Below, in pieces: positions 1 to 7,394 of a stretch of DNA of 64,000 nucleotides. Under the pieces are notes generated by a model. That model saw only the letters and a program-made list of their open reading frames with translations. It was not told the DNA's origin and did not search any database. The translations under genes and the position numbers were made by a program. The DNA is from Cryobacterium aureum (GTDB lineage: Bacteria; Actinomycetota; Actinomycetes; Actinomycetales; Microbacteriaceae), in contig NZ_PPTG01000001.1 in assembly GCF_002954245.1 (NCBI RefSeq), positions 62,001 through 126,000 on the forward strand, given 5' to 3'. Within the stretch, counting starts at the first letter, position 1; every line of letters starts with the position of its first letter.

Positions 1-467
1 GAGGCCGCCGCGAGCACCAAGACGATCGTAAAAGCGGCGAAGATGACGCCGCCGAGCAGGCCGACGTAGCCGAGGATGGTCCCCCAGAGAGCGAGCCCGT
101 GCCCCCTTTCGCCGGTTTTCTTGATCTGGCTCAACGCGATGTGGCCCGTGATGATGCCAACCACCGAGATGAGAAGGATCGAGGTGACGAGCGAGATGAT
201 CGACAGGACGTTGTACTTGTCCTGCGGGTTCTGCTGGCCGTAGGGGTTCTGGCCATAGGCCGGCTGCTGACCATACGCGGCGGGCTGGGCGTAGGCGGGA
301 GCCTGGCCATATCCGGAAGCGGCCGGAGCGCCGGGTGCCGGGTAGCTCGGAGCGGCCGGGTATTCCGGAGCAGCCGGAGCTTCGTAGGCCGGCGTCGAAC
401 GTGCCGGGTCGCTGCTTGCCGGGCTGCTGCTGGTCGGATCGACGGGGGGCTGGGTGGGATCAGACAT
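1..467 (-). CDS. DUF4190-like small membrane protein, 3' end cut by window
   Basis: The gene starts at ATG 467 and runs off the left edge, so its stop is not visible. The first 75 or so residues are low-complexity and rich in Pro, Ala, Tyr, Gln and Gly (repeated AYGQ/PYGQ-type units) and are probably cytoplasmic and disordered. A hydrophobic segment (YNVLSIISLVTSILL) follows, then GIITGHIALSQIKKTGERGHG and a second hydrophobic segment. The HIALSQI-KxTGE-G-G-ALWG pattern between two membrane spans is typical of DUF4190 proteins, common in actinobacteria and of unknown function. It lies upstream of tsaD in the same direction, but transcription runs away from tsaD, so it is probably a separate unit. 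Confidence 0.75.
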   Translation of the reverse strand, partial: MSDPTQPPVDPTSSSPASSDPARSTPAYEAPAAPEYPAAPSYPAPGAPAASGYGQAPAYAQPAAYGQQPAYGQNPYGQQNPQDKYNVLSIISLVTSILLISVVGIITGHIALSQIKKTGERGHGLALWGTILGYVGLLGGVIFAAFTIVLVLAAA

Positions 468-551
468 CTGCGGTCTCCTTCAGACGGAAAATTCGGGGTC
501 GCAGAGCCAGAATATCGCGTCAGTCCGCACGTGGGCGAATTCCGCAGCAGA

Positions 552-1649
552 TCAGACCTGAATCTGGCCGACCGGCAGGGTGGAATCGGCGCCGAATTCC
601 ACCGTGGAGGGCTCATGCCCGGCCATGATGAGCTGCGCCCCAAGGGCGGCGATCATGGCACCGTTGTCGGTGCACAGCGAGAGGGGCGGGATGCGCAGAA
701 CGATGCCGGCAGCATCCGTTCTGTCGATGGCGACTTCCCGCAGTCGTTTGTTGGCGATGACTCCGCCGCCGAGGAGCAGCCGTGGTACGCCGTAGTCGGC
801 GCAGGCGGCGAGGGCCTTGGTGAGCAGAATATCGACGACCGCCTCTCGAAAACTGGCCGCGACATCGCCGATCGGCACGGGTTCGCCGGCGTCCTGGCGT
901 TGTTCGACGAAGCGTGCGACCGAGGTTTTCAGGCCGGAGAAGGAGAAGTCGTAGCGGTGCGCGGCCATGTCCTTGGGCTGGCTGAGTCCGCGCGGAAAAC
1001 GAATCGCCTTCGGGTTGCCGCCGAGAGCGACCCGATCGATCTGCGGCCCACCGGGGTAGGGCAGGGAGAGCAGTCGTGCCACCTTGTCGAAGGCCTCGCC
1101 GGCGGCGTCGTCGATCGTTTCGCCGAGCAGCTCCACGTCGCTGACCAGGTCGCGCACGAGCAGCAGCGAGGTGTGGCCCCCGGAGACCAGCAGTGCGATC
1201 GTCGGGTACTCGAGCGGCGCGGCGTCGCCCGTGTTGGTGGTGTCGCCGTGCAGCAGATCACCCTGCAGCAGGTCGGCGCCGACGTGGCCGACCAGGTGGT
1301 TGACCGCGTAGATCGGTTTGTCGAGCGCCACGGCGAGCGCCTTGGCGGCACCGACGCCAACCATGAGCGCGCCGGAGAGTCCTGGCCCACAGGTGACCGC
1401 GATGGCGTCCAGATCGCTCAAACGGATGCCCGCCTCGGCGACGGCCGCGGTGATGACCGGCACAAGCTCGTCGAGGTGTGCCCGGGCCGCGATCTCGGGC
1501 ACGACGCCGCCGTAGCGGGCGTGCTCGTCCATGGAGCTCGCAATGGTGTTGGAGAGCAGGGTGGTTCCCCGCACGATGCCGATGCCGGTTTCGTCGCAGG
1601 AAGTTTCGATGCCGAGCACGAGGGGATCGGCGCGATTCATGGTCGTCAC
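552..1649 (-). CDS. tsaD: tRNA N6-adenosine threonylcarbamoyltransferase TsaD
   Basis: TsaD transfers the threonylcarbamoyl group from threonylcarbamoyl-AMP to A37 of tRNAs that read ANN codons, working with TsaB and TsaE in the cytoplasm. The protein has 365 residues, normal for the family. The N-terminal [11 protein letters not shown] phosphate-binding motif (12-22), the metal-binding HLVGH (118-122) and the nucleotide-binding SGGHT (156-160) are all present. ATG 1649 overlaps the rimI stop by four bases (ATGA), which supports this start over an internal Met three codons on. It is the last gene of tsaB-rimI-tsaD; its partner tsaE lies 12 kb away beyond an accessory block. Confidence 0.97.
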   Translation of the reverse strand: MTTMNRADPLVLGIETSCDETGIGIVRGTTLLSNTIASSMDEHARYGGVVPEIAARAHLDELVPVITAAVAEAGIRLSDLDAIAVTCGPGLSGALMVGVGAAKALAVALDKPIYAVNHLVGHVGADLLQGDLLHGDTTNTGDAAPLEYPTIALLVSGGHTSLLLVRDLVSDVELLGETIDDAAGEAFDKVARLLSLPYPGGPQIDRVALGGNPKAIRFPRGLSQPKDMAAHRYDFSFSGLKTSVARFVEQRQDAGEPVPIGDVAASFREAVVDILLTKALAACADYGVPRLLLGGGVIANKRLREVAIDRTDAAGIVLRIPPLSLCTDNGAMIAALGAQLIMAGHEPSTVEFGADSTLPVGQIQV

Positions 1650-2137
1650 GAGTTCTCCACGAGCATAGATTCCAGTTCTGGAATATTCAGGCGCATAACG
1701 ATGGCGTCGACGTTGTCGGGCTGGTAGTAGCCGCGGCGCACGCCGACGTCGATGAATCCGAGGCGTTCGTACAGGCGCTGGGCGCCGGGATTATCGGCCC
1801 GCACCTCCAGAAAGATCAGCCGAGCGCCGCGCTTACGGGCCTCGCTGATGAGCGCCTGCATGAGTGCACGGCCCAGGCCGCGTCCGCGCGCAGATTCGGC
1901 GACCGCGATGGTCTGAATGTCGCCCTCGACGGCTCCCCGGGGGGCGAGCAGGCCGGCGTAGCCCTCGACCGCGCTTGGTTCGTCGGGCGGAAACGCCACG
2001 AGGTAGTAGCAGGCTGGGTCGCCGAGGTCGCGCGCCATCATGGTCGGCGACCAGGCGTCATTGACGAAAGTGGTCGTCTCCAGGTGCATGATGGCTTCAA
2101 GATCGACCTCGTGCGCGCGGCGCAGTTGCCAGGTCAT
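1646..2137 (-). CDS. rimI: Ribosomal protein S18-alanine N-acetyltransferase RimI
   Basis: This is a single-domain GNAT acetyltransferase of 163 residues. RimI acetylates the N-terminal alanine of ribosomal protein S18 using acetyl-CoA. The acetyl-CoA loop reads [11 protein letters not shown] (Q/RxxGxG/A motif) near residues 83-93, and the C-terminal [15 protein letters not shown] motif is typical of the family. It overlaps tsaB upstream and tsaD downstream by four bases each, so the three genes are probably translationally coupled. The tsaB-rimI-tsaD order is standard and supports the assignment; sequence alone would only say GNAT. Confidence 0.93.
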   Translation of the reverse strand: MTWQLRRAHEVDLEAIMHLETTTFVNDAWSPTMMARDLGDPACYYLVAFPPDEPSAVEGYAGLLAPRGAVEGDIQTIAVAESARGRGLGRALMQALISEARKRGARLIFLEVRADNPGAQRLYERLGFIDVGVRRGYYQPDNVDAIVMRLNIPELESMLVENS

Positions 2138-2769
2138 CGGCTGACCCGCTTCGGACCGTTCGAGAGCGTGACGTCGGGCGAGCGCAGGTACAGCGGCTCA
2201 TTGGCCGCGAACGGGCGCCGATGGGCATAGCTCAATTCCGCGACCAGACCGAGCTCACCGGCCGAAACCGTGGCGGCGTCGAAGCGCGGCCACCCTGCGT
2301 GCAACCAGTTCGGGCCGTCGAGTTCGGACGGCTTGGCGAGTCCGGGCGGGCCTACGCGCACCGGCAGGCCAACGGCATCCGCTTCGCTATAGGCGCTCCA
2401 GTAGATTTCACGGCGGCGGGCGTCGGTGACGACGACGAGCGGGCCGGTGTGGCCGCGGCGGTAGTGGCCGTAGGCGATGGCGTCGTGGCTGATCACCGGA
2501 ACGAGCGGTATGCCGGCGCCGAGGGCGAAGACGCGGGCCGAGGCGATTCCCACGCGCAGGCCAGTGAACGGGCCCGGACCCATGCCGCCGACAACGCCGG
2601 AGAGGTCAGCCGGGGCGATATCTGCTTCGCGCAGGCATTCCAGAATGAACGGTCCAACAATTTCGGCATGACGCATCGTATCGGCTTCGCCGCGTTCGGC
2701 GATGACCCCGCGGGCAAGGTCGACGACGGCGACGCTCGTACCGGCGGAAGTGTCGATGGCAAGTAGCAC
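2134..2769 (-). CDS. tsaB: tRNA threonylcarbamoyladenosine biosynthesis protein TsaB
   Basis: TsaB is the catalytically inert partner that dimerises with TsaD to make t6A37 in tRNA. The 211-residue protein opens with LLAIDTSAGTSVAVVDL, the ASKHA-fold start, and carries GGMGPGPFTGLRVGIASARVFA near residues 65-86, the hallmark of YeaZ/TsaB. It overlaps rimI by four bases. Immediately upstream, where tsaE usually lies in actinobacteria, there is a 30-bp tandem repeat and a foreign-looking catabolic block, so tsaB may now be read from a promoter in or beyond the repeat. Confidence 0.95.
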   Translation of the reverse strand: MLLAIDTSAGTSVAVVDLARGVIAERGEADTMRHAEIVGPFILECLREADIAPADLSGVVGGMGPGPFTGLRVGIASARVFALGAGIPLVPVISHDAIAYGHYRRGHTGPLVVVTDARRREIYWSAYSEADAVGLPVRVGPPGLAKPSELDGPNWLHAGWPRFDAATVSAGELGLVAELSYAHRRPFAANEPLYLRSPDVTLSNGPKRVSR

Positions 2770-2780
2770 CCGTTCAGCCT

Positions 2781-2901
2781 AGCTTTTATGGGCCAGTGCT
2801 TGGCACGGCTGGCTTTTATGGGCCAGTGCTTCGCGCGGCTGGCTGTGATGGGCCAGCGCTTCGCGCGGCTGGCTGTGATGGGGCCAGCGCTTCGTGTGGC
2901 T
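2781..2901. repeat. Four-copy 30-bp tandem repeat
   Basis: Units lie at 2781-2810, 2811-2840, 2841-2870 and 2871-2901; the last has one extra G. Each contains ATGGGCCAGYGCTT followed by a variant of CGCGCGGCTGGC, and the copies differ at a few bases each. Within a unit GCCAGC pairs with GCTGGC to give a small imperfect hairpin. The array fills most of the 136-bp gap between the TSUP gene stop (2906) and the tsaB start (2769). There are no spacers, so it is a minisatellite rather than a CRISPR array. Confidence 0.95.
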
Positions 2902-2905
2902 GCGA

Positions 2906-3673
2906 TCAGGTCAGAAAGAGCACGACGGCTGCGGTCAGGGCAACGATCACGAGGATCGCACGCAACACCGGAGCCGACAGCCGCCGACCGATTCGGGCAC
3001 CGAGCCAGCCGCCGAAGGCTGACCCCACGCCGATCAACACGGCGATCACCCAGTCCACCGTGCCGCTGGAGATGAAAATAATCGCGGAGACGAGGTTCGC
3101 CATGCCGGCCAGCACATTCTTGGCACCGTTCGCCCGGTGCATGTCGGTGGACCACAGAATTCCCAGCAGCGCCAACAACACCACACCCTGCGCTGCGCCG
3201 AAGTATCCCCCGTAGACGCCCGTGCCGAGAATGCCGAGTACCAGGCCGAACGTGATCGGCCGAGTGTCGGCTCCGGTGCCTTCCGGGGACTTGCGTCTCA
3301 CGTACCGGGCCACACGGGGCTGGATCGCCGAGAGCAGCGCGGCGAGCAGCAGCAGGAACGGAACGATCGTCGAAAAAGCCTCCTCGGGCAGGATCAGCAG
3401 CAGCAACCCGCCGATCACGCCGCCGACGGCCGAGAACACCGCCATCCAGCCCACGGACCGCCACTGTGACTTGAGTTCCCGGCGGTAACCGTAAGCACCC
3501 GCAATCGACCCGGGAACCAGACCAACCGTGTTGGAGACGTTCGCGGTGATCGGAGGGACACCGAGGGCGAGCAGGGTAGGAAAGGTGATCAGGGTTCCCG
3601 CGCCGGCGACCACGTTGATGATGCCAGCGGCAATACCGGCGACCAGGATGATCGCGCCTTCGAGAAGAGTCAT
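2906..3673 (-). CDS. TSUP (TauE/SafE) family membrane permease
   Basis: This 255-residue protein is almost entirely hydrophobic with about eight likely membrane segments. It has two related halves, each with the glycine-rich pattern of the TauE/SafE family (GIAAGIINVVAGAGTLITFP near residues 14-33, and GTGVYGGYFGAAQGVVLL in the second half). Family members export or import sulfur-containing or organic anions such as sulfite, sulfoacetate or glycolate; the substrate cannot be read here. Its start directly abuts the stop of the upstream oxidoreductase gene, so the two are probably co-transcribed. The 30-bp repeat array lies just after its stop. Confidence 0.88.
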   Translation of the reverse strand: MTLLEGAIILVAGIAAGIINVVAGAGTLITFPTLLALGVPPITANVSNTVGLVPGSIAGAYGYRRELKSQWRSVGWMAVFSAVGGVIGGLLLLILPEEAFSTIVPFLLLLAALLSAIQPRVARYVRRKSPEGTGADTRPITFGLVLGILGTGVYGGYFGAAQGVVLLALLGILWSTDMHRANGAKNVLAGMANLVSAIIFISSGTVDWVIAVLIGVGSAFGGWLGARIGRRLSAPVLRAILVIVALTAAVVLFLT

Positions 3674-4693
3674 TTAGTGAGATTTTCCAGTGTTCGAATT
3701 CTCGGCGGCCGCGTCGCCGACGGCGAGCACAATCTTGCCGAGGGAGGAGTTGGTGCGCATCAGAGCCTGGGCCGCGTCGGCCTCGGTCCACGGCATGATT
3801 CGGTCGATGAGCGGTCGAAGAGCCACTGCGTCGAGGTCGACGTCAGCACGCAGTGCGGTGACGAGGTCGATTTTGTCTGGCGTGGAGCGGGTGCGAAAGG
3901 TGACCCCGTACAGGGCGAGTCGCTTGTAGGCGAGCATTTCCAGATCGAGAGTGCCCTCGCTGCCGCCGAGTCGCCCCACCCCGATGATGCGGCCCGCGAT
4001 GGCGGCCGAGCGGATGTTGTCGGCCAGGTATGGTCCGCCGACATGGTCGACGATGACGTCGGCACCGCGCCCATCGGTCAACGCCAGCACCTGGTCGGCG
4101 AAGCCGTCATCTCCGACGACGATCACCTGGTCGGCCCCGACCGAACGGATCAGCGTGGTCATACTCTCCGAACGGGTGGTACCGATCACGAGCCCGGCGC
4201 CGAGGTATTTCGCCAGCTGAACACACTGCAAGCCGACCGAGGACGCTGCGGCATGAACCAGCACGGTCTCACCGGGCTGCAACCGACCGTGGGTGCGCAA
4301 TGCATTGTGTTCGGTCAGGAGGCCGAGAACCGCCGCGGCCCCCTCGGCGTAACTCCACCCGTCGGGGATCGGAATCGGCAGACCGGCATCGACGACGATG
4401 TGCTCGCTGAGCCCCCCGCCGACGATGGTCATGACGCGATCGCCAACCCTCAGCGAGGTGACGTCGGAACCGATCTCGACCACCTCGCCGGCCGCGTCGA
4501 GTCCGACCACCGGCGGAGGGGTTCCCGGTACCGCCGGCTCATGGGTTCCGGAGCGTTGGGCCAGGTCTGCCCGATTCACCGATGCCGCGTGCACGAGGAT
4601 GCGTACGTCTCGCGGCCCTGGTACCGGTACGGCGCGTTCACGCAACATCAGTTGTGGTCCGTCGATCCCCTGTTCAACCAGAATCGATTGCAT
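3674..4693 (-). CDS. Zinc-independent MDR-family quinone oxidoreductase
   Basis: This 339-residue NADPH-dependent dehydrogenase belongs to the medium-chain reductase superfamily. Features in order are the GroES-like N-terminal domain (ILVHAASVNRADLAQRSG near 30-47), the Rossmann segment (ETVLVHAAASSVGLQCVQLAK) and the domain-closing GADVIVDHVGG. The cysteine cluster of zinc alcohol dehydrogenases is absent, which points to the quinone oxidoreductase or enoyl reductase branch. ATG 4693 follows a good ribosome-binding site (AAAGGA) at suitable spacing; the frame stays open for 43 more codons upstream, but that stretch is not protein-like. Its substrate is unknown. Confidence 0.88.
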   Translation of the reverse strand: MQSILVEQGIDGPQLMLRERAVPVPGPRDVRILVHAASVNRADLAQRSGTHEPAVPGTPPPVVGLDAAGEVVEIGSDVTSLRVGDRVMTIVGGGLSEHIVVDAGLPIPIPDGWSYAEGAAAVLGLLTEHNALRTHGRLQPGETVLVHAAASSVGLQCVQLAKYLGAGLVIGTTRSESMTTLIRSVGADQVIVVGDDGFADQVLALTDGRGADVIVDHVGGPYLADNIRSAAIAGRIIGVGRLGGSEGTLDLEMLAYKRLALYGVTFRTRSTPDKIDLVTALRADVDLDAVALRPLIDRIMPWTEADAAQALMRTNSSLGKIVLAVGDAAAENSNTGKSH

Positions 4694-4859
4694 CAGTGGA
4701 AGTGTCCTTTCGTTCTGACTCGTCAGAGCAGCGGAGGTGCAAAATGTTCGGTTCGTTTGATTATGGCTCAGGCATCGTGCGTTCAAAAATTCGGCCGCGG
4801 GCGACAGACACGGCCACGGCATCCGTTTGACTTGTCACCATAACGTGGGTACGACTAAG

Positions 4860-4887
4860 TGGACTAGTCAGTTATTCACTCTATATT
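4860..4887 (+). promoter_or_regulatory. Weak promoter-like element with GACTAGTC palindrome
   Basis: The gap 4694-4954 between the divergent oxidoreductase gene and the HAD fragment is AT-richer than its surroundings. TATATT at 4882-4887 resembles a -10 box; TGGACT at 4860-4865, 16 bases upstream, is a poor -35. The palindrome GACTAGTC (4862-4869) overlaps it and could be an operator. This is tentative. Confidence 0.25.
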
Positions 4888-4954
4888 CCGCGGCGTTGCG
4901 GACACTCGATACATGGTGCTCCCGAGTCTTCTCGCCAGACTCAGGAGATCAGCA

Positions 4955-5311
4955 ATGAAAGTTGGTCTGGTCTGGAACAACGTGGACACGGCCGTGTTCG
5001 CCCGCACGCGAGCGGCGCGGTTCTTCGAGCCGGAGCACGTCTTCACCTCGGAACGGCTCGGCGTCTACAAGCCCGATCCGGCCATCTACGAGCGGGCGAG
5101 AGACGCGTGTTCTGCCCTGGTGCACGTCGCCAGCTCGGCCCGGGACGTGCGCGGAGCACTGGAATCCGGCATCCGGGTGATTCGCCTGCGTCGGCCCGGC
5201 CACGAGCTCGACCCGGCCGGCCCGGTTCCCGGTCAGGAAGCCGCGAGCCTGGTCGACCTCGAGACCTTGCTTAGGGCGTGTGGTGCAGAAAAGAGCTCAC
5301 CCGTCGGCTGA
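4955..5311 (+). pseudogene. C-terminal fragment of a HAD-superfamily hydrolase
   Basis: The 118 residues match only the second half of a haloacid-dehalogenase-type HAD protein. Visible features are the region after the cap domain (VFTSERLGVYKPDPAIYERA, with the motif III Lys at residue 39) and the motif IV area (LVHVASSARDVRGALESG, Asp 64). The N-terminal DxD nucleophile motif and the cap domain are missing, so it cannot be an active hydrolase. A plausible AGGAG site at 4943-4947 precedes ATG 4955, so it may still be translated. Its 3' end overlaps the convergent crotonase remnant by 41 bases. It is the only plus-strand gene in the 5' half of the accessory block. Confidence 0.7.
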
Positions 5312-5807
5312 ATTCCTCGGGGTCGGAGGCGAGGCCCATCGGCGCTCGACGCGCCGGCTCCGCTACGGGCCGCAATCCGAGGTCGACGGCGGCCTTGGCC
5401 GCGCGCAGGGACGCGGCTGAGACGGCGCCCCACGCGGCCAGCAGCTCGGCGAGTGCTGCATCAATGGCGTGGTCAGCAACGAGGGTCGTGACCAGGCCGA
5501 GCCGCCCGGCTCGCTGCGCGGTCAGCAGCTGGATGTCGAAAAGCACAGCCTTGGCGCGGGACGGCCCCACGCGCAGTGACAGTCGGTTGGCGAATGACGC
5601 GGGCGCCAGAATCCCCAGGCGCGCAAACGGCATGCCCAGCCTGGCCGTGCTGTTGACCAGCTGCAGATCACAGCACAGGGCCACCGCTTCCAGCTCCCGC
5701 CAGCCATCGATCCCGAGGGCGTTGAATCGCTCCCCCGTTCCGATCCTGATCGTGGCCACCGCACCGTTTTCGGACAGCGTCACTATTTCGTCACCCGTGC
5801 GGGTCAT
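5271..5807 (-). pseudogene. Crotonase-family remnant with internal in-frame deletion
   Basis: The 178 residues begin like an enoyl-CoA hydratase (VATIRIGTGERFNALGIDGWRELEA, 17-41) and then jump straight to VALCCDLQLVNSTARLGMP (42-60). In intact crotonases these segments are separated by roughly 70 residues carrying the first oxyanion-hole loop (GxGxxFSAGxD) and the GGG helix start. That stretch is missing without breaking the frame, with the junction near 5684. A Phe (61) stands where the first catalytic Glu is expected. It overlaps the upstream CoA-transferase fragment by four bases. It is probably inactive; a shortened protein with a new role is possible but less likely. Confidence 0.72.
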
Positions 5808-6184
5808 GCAACCGCACCGGTCTCTCGTAACGACTGGATTCTCTCGGCACTGAAGCCGGCACCCAGCAGCACGTCATCGGTGTGCTGGCCGAGTAGCGGC
5901 GGAGCGGTCCGTACGGCGACCGGAGTGCGGGTCAGCCGAATCGGACAATTGATCTGGGCGAGAGCACCGATCGACGGATGCTGCACCTCGGTCACCATGC
6001 CCCGAGCGATAATCTGGGGATCGACCAGGGCCTCGTCGACCGACTGGATCGGACCGACCGGCACACCGGCAAGATCGAGCAGCCGCACCCATTCGGCGGT
6101 GCTGCGTGCGGCCAGAAGCGGTTCCAGAACAACGATGAGCTCCTCGCGATGCGTCAAGGCCCGGAGCCACACTGAACAGTCCAC
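5804..6184 (-). pseudogene. C-terminal fragment of a CaiB/BaiF CoA-transferase
   Basis: Only about 126 residues of a family that usually has about 400 are present. The conserved C-terminal pieces are clear: STAEWVRLLDLAGVPVGPIQSVDEAL, ARGMVTEVQHPSIG and PPLLGQHTDDVL. The N-terminal CoA-binding part and the catalytic Asp are gone. The frame opens with a GTG at 6184, just after the stop of the MFS gene (6197), so the truncation point lies at this junction. An intact member of the same family sits at 11918-13132, and the fragment shares its LAGVP-GP and LGQHT motifs, so a decayed paralogue is likely. Confidence 0.78.
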
Positions 6185-6196
6185 TTTTTCTGTGGC

Positions 6197-7369
6197 TTAC
6201 CGGCCGTGCCGTCGGCTCATGCGTCCGCTGGTCGCCGCGACGATGGCCAACCCCACCGATGTCGCGGCAAACACCCCTGGCACCCCCCACGAGGCGGCAA
6301 CCAGTCCGACGGCGGCCGGCACGGCGGATTGCCCGAACCGATTGGCACTGAGGCGCAAGGCCAGCCAGGTGCCGCGCGTTCCCGCCGGCGCGGTGAGTGC
6401 GATCACGGACATGGTCAGCGGCTGGCCGATACCCAACCCCAACCCGGCCAGCATCAGCGCGGCGCCGAGCAGCCAGACGTCGAGGGGCAGCACCAGCATC
6501 GCCACCGCAATGGCGGACACGGCCGTCGATCCGAACACGAGCCGGTCCCGGCCAAATCGCGTGACGAGGGCGCTGAGGAAGAACCGCGACACGATGGTGG
6601 CCACGGCCCGCACCATGAGCAGAACTCCGATGACGCTGGCGGAAATCTGACGTTCGACACCGAGGGCCGGCAGGTAGACGGAGAGCAGATCGATGGCGGC
6701 CAGCACCATCATGCTGACCAGCATTGCTCCCAGCATGCGTCGCCGAGTCTCTTTCGGAGCCCGCAGTGCTTCTCGCAGCGACGTGGTCGGCCTCGGTGTG
6801 GCCGTGGCCCCCCGCGGCTGCCGATGGGCTAAGAATGCGGTCGGTATGAGCAGCAGCACAGCTGCCACGAAGGCGATGAAGAATAGCGTCGCGGTCGGCG
6901 GCAGAATGTTGTCGCCGCCGACGAGCGCGATGACCCCCGGTCCAACCGCCTGCCCCAGCGTTCCCGCGACCGTGTAGTAGCCGAAGGCCGAGTCGAGGTT
7001 TTTTGCGTCGGTTTTGGCGACTCGACTCTGTTGTCCTACCGCCGAGAGCAGGTGCCCCAGGCCGAGCAACACGTTCCACACCAGCAGCAGCGTCAGCGTC
7101 GGGGTGTAGAACACGAGCCCAGCCGCGGATCCGACGAAGAGCACTGCGCCGACGGAAAGCACGAGCCGTTCACCGCGGAGGTCGGTGATCCTGCCCACAA
7201 ACACGGCGATGAACAACGGCACGATCGCCGAACTCGCGGCGATGAGTCCCAGCCAGGTGACCGGAACGCCCATTTCCAGGGCGCGATAGGCCGCCGTCGG
7301 CCGCACAATAAACGCGATGAACTGTACGAGCATGGCGTGCTGGAACAGCGCCCAGGGCAAGTGACGCAT
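6197..7369 (-). CDS. Major facilitator superfamily transporter
   Basis: This 390-residue inner-membrane protein has about 12 predicted hydrophobic segments and a cytoplasmic loop after the sixth (HRQPRGATATPRPTTSLREALRAPKETRRR, near 190-220). The loop-2 signature between helices 2 and 3 reads GRITDLRGERLVL, a variant of the MFS GxxxDRxGRR motif. It probably exports or imports a small organic compound; nothing in the sequence fixes the substrate. ATG 7369 lies 26 bases after the tctA stop, so it is likely the next gene of the tct operon. The CoA-transferase fragment follows it. Confidence 0.85.
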   Translation of the reverse strand: MRHLPWALFQHAMLVQFIAFIVRPTAAYRALEMGVPVTWLGLIAASSAIVPLFIAVFVGRITDLRGERLVLSVGAVLFVGSAAGLVFYTPTLTLLLVWNVLLGLGHLLSAVGQQSRVAKTDAKNLDSAFGYYTVAGTLGQAVGPGVIALVGGDNILPPTATLFFIAFVAAVLLLIPTAFLAHRQPRGATATPRPTTSLREALRAPKETRRRMLGAMLVSMMVLAAIDLLSVYLPALGVERQISASVIGVLLMVRAVATIVSRFFLSALVTRFGRDRLVFGSTAVSAIAVAMLVLPLDVWLLGAALMLAGLGLGIGQPLTMSVIALTAPAGTRGTWLALRLSANRFGQSAVPAAVGLVAASWGVPGVFAATSVGLAIVAATSGRMSRRHGR

Positions 7370-7394
7370 TGGTTAGTCTCCGGTCGTGGTGGCG

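Noticed and set aside
99..1727. A 542-codon plus-strand open frame opposite tsaD
   Set aside because: It is the antisense of tsaD and rimI; composition is Asp/Arg/Gly-rich and has no family motifs. GC-rich third positions keep antisense frames open.
2781..2901. Possible CRISPR array
   Set aside because: The units are directly adjacent with no unique spacers and no cas genes are near.
2493..3791. A 432-codon minus-strand frame that includes ASRAKRWPI repeats
   Set aside because: It crosses tsaB, the 30-bp array and the TSUP gene in another frame. The repeats come from the DNA array; no start or motif supports a protein.
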